From assembly GCF_021440345.1 (NCBI RefSeq), contig NZ_JAKCNS010000001.1:1-41569 (forward strand): a stretch of DNA of 41,569 nucleotides, read 5' to 3'. Made by a program: the position numbers and the translations under genes. Source of the stretch: Kluyvera intermedia (lineage in GTDB: Bacteria; Pseudomonadota; Gammaproteobacteria; Enterobacterales; Enterobacteriaceae). Shown piece after piece: positions 39,911 to 41,569 of the stretch (positions are counted from its first letter, which is position 1; every line of letters begins with the position of its first letter). The notes beneath the pieces are model-generated. The model saw nothing but the letters and a program-made list of their open reading frames with translations, made no database searches and had not been told where the DNA came from.

Positions 39911-41569
39911 TTGTATCTGTTTGAGAGCCTGAATCAGCTGATTCAACACTACCTGCCGGAAGACCAGATCAAGCGTCTTCGGCAGGCCTATCTCGTTGCA
40001 CGTGACGCTCACGAGGGGCAGACACGTTCAAGCGGTGAACCCTATATCACGCACCCGGTAGCGGTAGCCTGCATTCTGGCCGAGATGAAACTCGACTACG
40101 AAACGCTGATGGCCGCTCTGCTGCATGACGTGATTGAAGATACCCCCGCAACCTACCAGGATATGGAACAGCTCTTTGGTAAGAGCGTCGCCGAACTGGT
40201 AGAGGGGGTGTCGAAACTTGATAAGCTCAAGTTCCGCGATAAGAAAGAGGCGCAGGCCGAAAACTTTCGCAAGATGATTATGGCGATGGTGCAGGATATC
40301 CGCGTCATCCTCATTAAGCTTGCTGACCGCACCCACAACATGCGCACGCTGGGCTCATTACGCCCGGACAAACGTCGCCGCATCGCCCGTGAAACGCTCG
40401 AAATTTACAGTCCGCTGGCGCACCGTTTAGGTATCCATCACATCAAAACCGAGCTCGAAGAGCTGGGCTTTGAAGCGCTGTACCCTAACCGCTACCGCGT
40501 CATTAAAGAAGTGGTGAAAGCCGCGCGCGGGAACCGTAAAGAGATGATTCAAAAAATCCTCTCGGAGATCGAAGGGCGTTTGCAGGAAGCGGGAATTGCG
40601 TGCCGCGTGAGTGGTCGCGAAAAGCATCTGTATTCGATTTACTGCAAAATGGTGCTCAAAGAGCAGCGTTTTCACTCGATCATGGACATCTACGCCTTCC
40701 GCGTAATCGTTCACGATCTCGATACCTGCTACCGCGTTCTGGGGCAGATGCACAGCCTGTATAAACCCCGTCCGGGTCGCGTCAAAGACTACATCGCCAT
40801 TCCTAAGGCGAACGGATATCAATCCCTGCATACTTCAATGATTGGGCCGCACGGCGTGCCGGTTGAAGTCCAGATCCGTACTGAAGATATGGATCAGATG
40901 GCAGAGATGGGTGTGGCGGCGCACTGGGCCTACAAAGAACACGGCGGTGAAAGCAGCACGACCGCACAAATCCGCGCACAGCGCTGGATGCAGAGCCTGC
41001 TGGAGCTGCAGCAAAGCGCCGGTAGCTCGTTTGAATTTATCGAAAGCGTTAAATCCGATCTCTTCCCGGATGAGATTTACGTTTTCACCCCGGAAGGCCG
41101 TATTGTCGAACTTCCTGCTGGCGCGACGCCGGTGGACTTTGCCTACGCCGTGCATACCGATATCGGCCACGCCTGCGTGGGTGCGCGCGTAGATCGCCAG
41201 CCTTACCCGCTGTCGCAACCGCTCTCCAGCGGCCAAACCGTTGAAATCATTACCGCGCCGGGCGCACGCCCGAACGCCGCATGGCTCAACTTTGTCGTCA
41301 GCTCGAAAGCGCGCGCCAAAATTCGCCAAATGCTGAAAAACCTCAAGCGCGATGACTCCGTCAGTCTGGGTCGCCGACTGCTGAATCACGCGTTAGGCGG
41401 TAGCCGCAAGTTAGCAGAGATTTCACCAGACCATATTCAGCGCGAGCTGGATCGCATGCGCCTGACTTCGCTCGACGACCTGCTGGCGGAAATTGGCCTC
41501 GGCAACGCGATGAGCGTGGTGGTGGCGAAGAACCTGCAGCATGGCGAAGCCACGCCGCTGGCGCCGGGA
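39911..41569 (+). CDS. spoT: Bifunctional (p)ppGpp hydrolase/synthase SpoT, 3' end beyond window
   Basis: Degrades and weakly makes the alarmone (p)ppGpp in response to nutrient stress. The frame is open for 553 codons to the window end; the full protein is about 700 residues, so the helical, zinc-finger and ACT regions are missing. The start is TTG at 39911 (LYLFESLNQLIQHYLPED), 18 bp after rpoZ, as in E. coli. Domains seen are an HD hydrolase (AALLHDVIEDTPATYQ and LADRTHNMRTLG, residues about 1-195), a synthetase domain (KPRPGRVKDYIAIPKANGYQ, to about 340) and a TGS domain (DEIYVFTPEGRIVELPAGAT). Confidence 0.96.
   Translation, partial: MYLFESLNQLIQHYLPEDQIKRLRQAYLVARDAHEGQTRSSGEPYITHPVAVACILAEMKLDYETLMAALLHDVIEDTPATYQDMEQLFGKSVAELVEGVSKLDKLKFRDKKEAQAENFRKMIMAMVQDIRVILIKLADRTHNMRTLGSLRPDKRRRIARETLEIYSPLAHRLGIHHIKTELEELGFEALYPNRYRVIKEVVKAARGNRKEMIQKILSEIEGRLQEAGIACRVSGREKHLYSIYCKMVLKEQRFHSIMDIYAFRVIVHDLDTCYRVLGQMHSLYKPRPGRVKDYIAIPKANGYQSLHTSMIGPHGVPVEVQIRTEDMDQMAEMGVAAHWAYKEHGGESSTTAQIRAQRWMQSLLELQQSAGSSFEFIESVKSDLFPDEIYVFTPEGRIVELPAGATPVDFAYAVHTDIGHACVGARVDRQPYPLSQPLSSGQTVEIITAPGARPNAAWLNFVVSSKARAKIRQMLKNLKRDDSVSLGRRLLNHALGGSRKLAEISPDHIQRELDRMRLTSLDDLLAEIGLGNAMSVVVAKNLQHGEATPLAPG

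Overview
This window is a stretch of enterobacterial core chromosome. Gene content, order and orientation follow Escherichia coli from lldP to spoT almost gene for gene, and the proteins read as close orthologues of the E. coli ones. The lipopolysaccharide (LPS) core locus and one phosphoethanolamine transferase differ from E. coli K-12. This suggests a member of the Enterobacteriaceae outside Escherichia. The genus (an Enterobacter/Lelliottia/Kosakonia/Leclercia-like or Citrobacter-like relative are options) cannot be fixed from the sequence alone. No phage, plasmid, insertion sequence, CRISPR array, tRNA or rRNA was seen.

Layout. 1-3921: the L-lactate operon lldPRD with two palindromic LldR-type operators. 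3937-4051: a two-module inverted REP-like repeat. 4098-4571: trmL, converging on the minus-strand operon yibN-grxC-secB-gpsA-cysE (7819-4628). 8069-11830: gpmM-envC-yibQ, whose last gene meets the LPS glycosyltransferase gene waaH stop-to-stop. 13034-15265: threonine degradation genes kbl-tdh, read leftward. 15482-19682: hldD-waaF-waaC-waaL, making and adding inner-core heptoses and ligating O antigen. 24620-19736: the opposing operon waaQ-waaG-waaP-GT8-waaZ, preceded by a JUMPstart/ops element recognised by RfaH. 25024-26789: waaA-coaD. 29109-26844: radC, rpmB-rpmG and mutM, leftward. 29276-31681: coaBC-dut and slmA. 33139-31718: rph-pyrE with the pyrE attenuator. 33264-34127: yicC. 34415-36148: an eptC/cptA-type phosphoethanolamine transferase. 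36394-37011: yicG, overlapping the 3' end of ligB. 38940 to the window end: gmk-rpoZ-spoT; spoT starts with TTG and is cut by the window edge.

How the genes work together. One theme is the cell envelope: hldD supplies ADP-heptose, waaA adds Kdo, waaC/F/Q add heptoses, waaP adds phosphate, waaG and the GT8 enzyme start the outer core, waaZ and waaH add side groups, waaL ligates O antigen, and eptC can add phosphoethanolamine. envC works in cell separation and slmA in division-site control. The other theme is housekeeping: nucleotide pools (dut, pyrE, rph, gmk), CoA synthesis (coaBC, coaD), DNA repair (mutM, ligB), ribosomal proteins, and (p)ppGpp control (spoT).

Novelty. I found no evidence of an undescribed multi-gene system. 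The points worth a second look are the short outer-core gene set, the location of eptC, a cysteine-free rhodanese-like YibN, a 74-bp antisense overlap of yicG and ligB, an envC start codon placed in a hairpin loop, and several small dyads or repeats near promoters.
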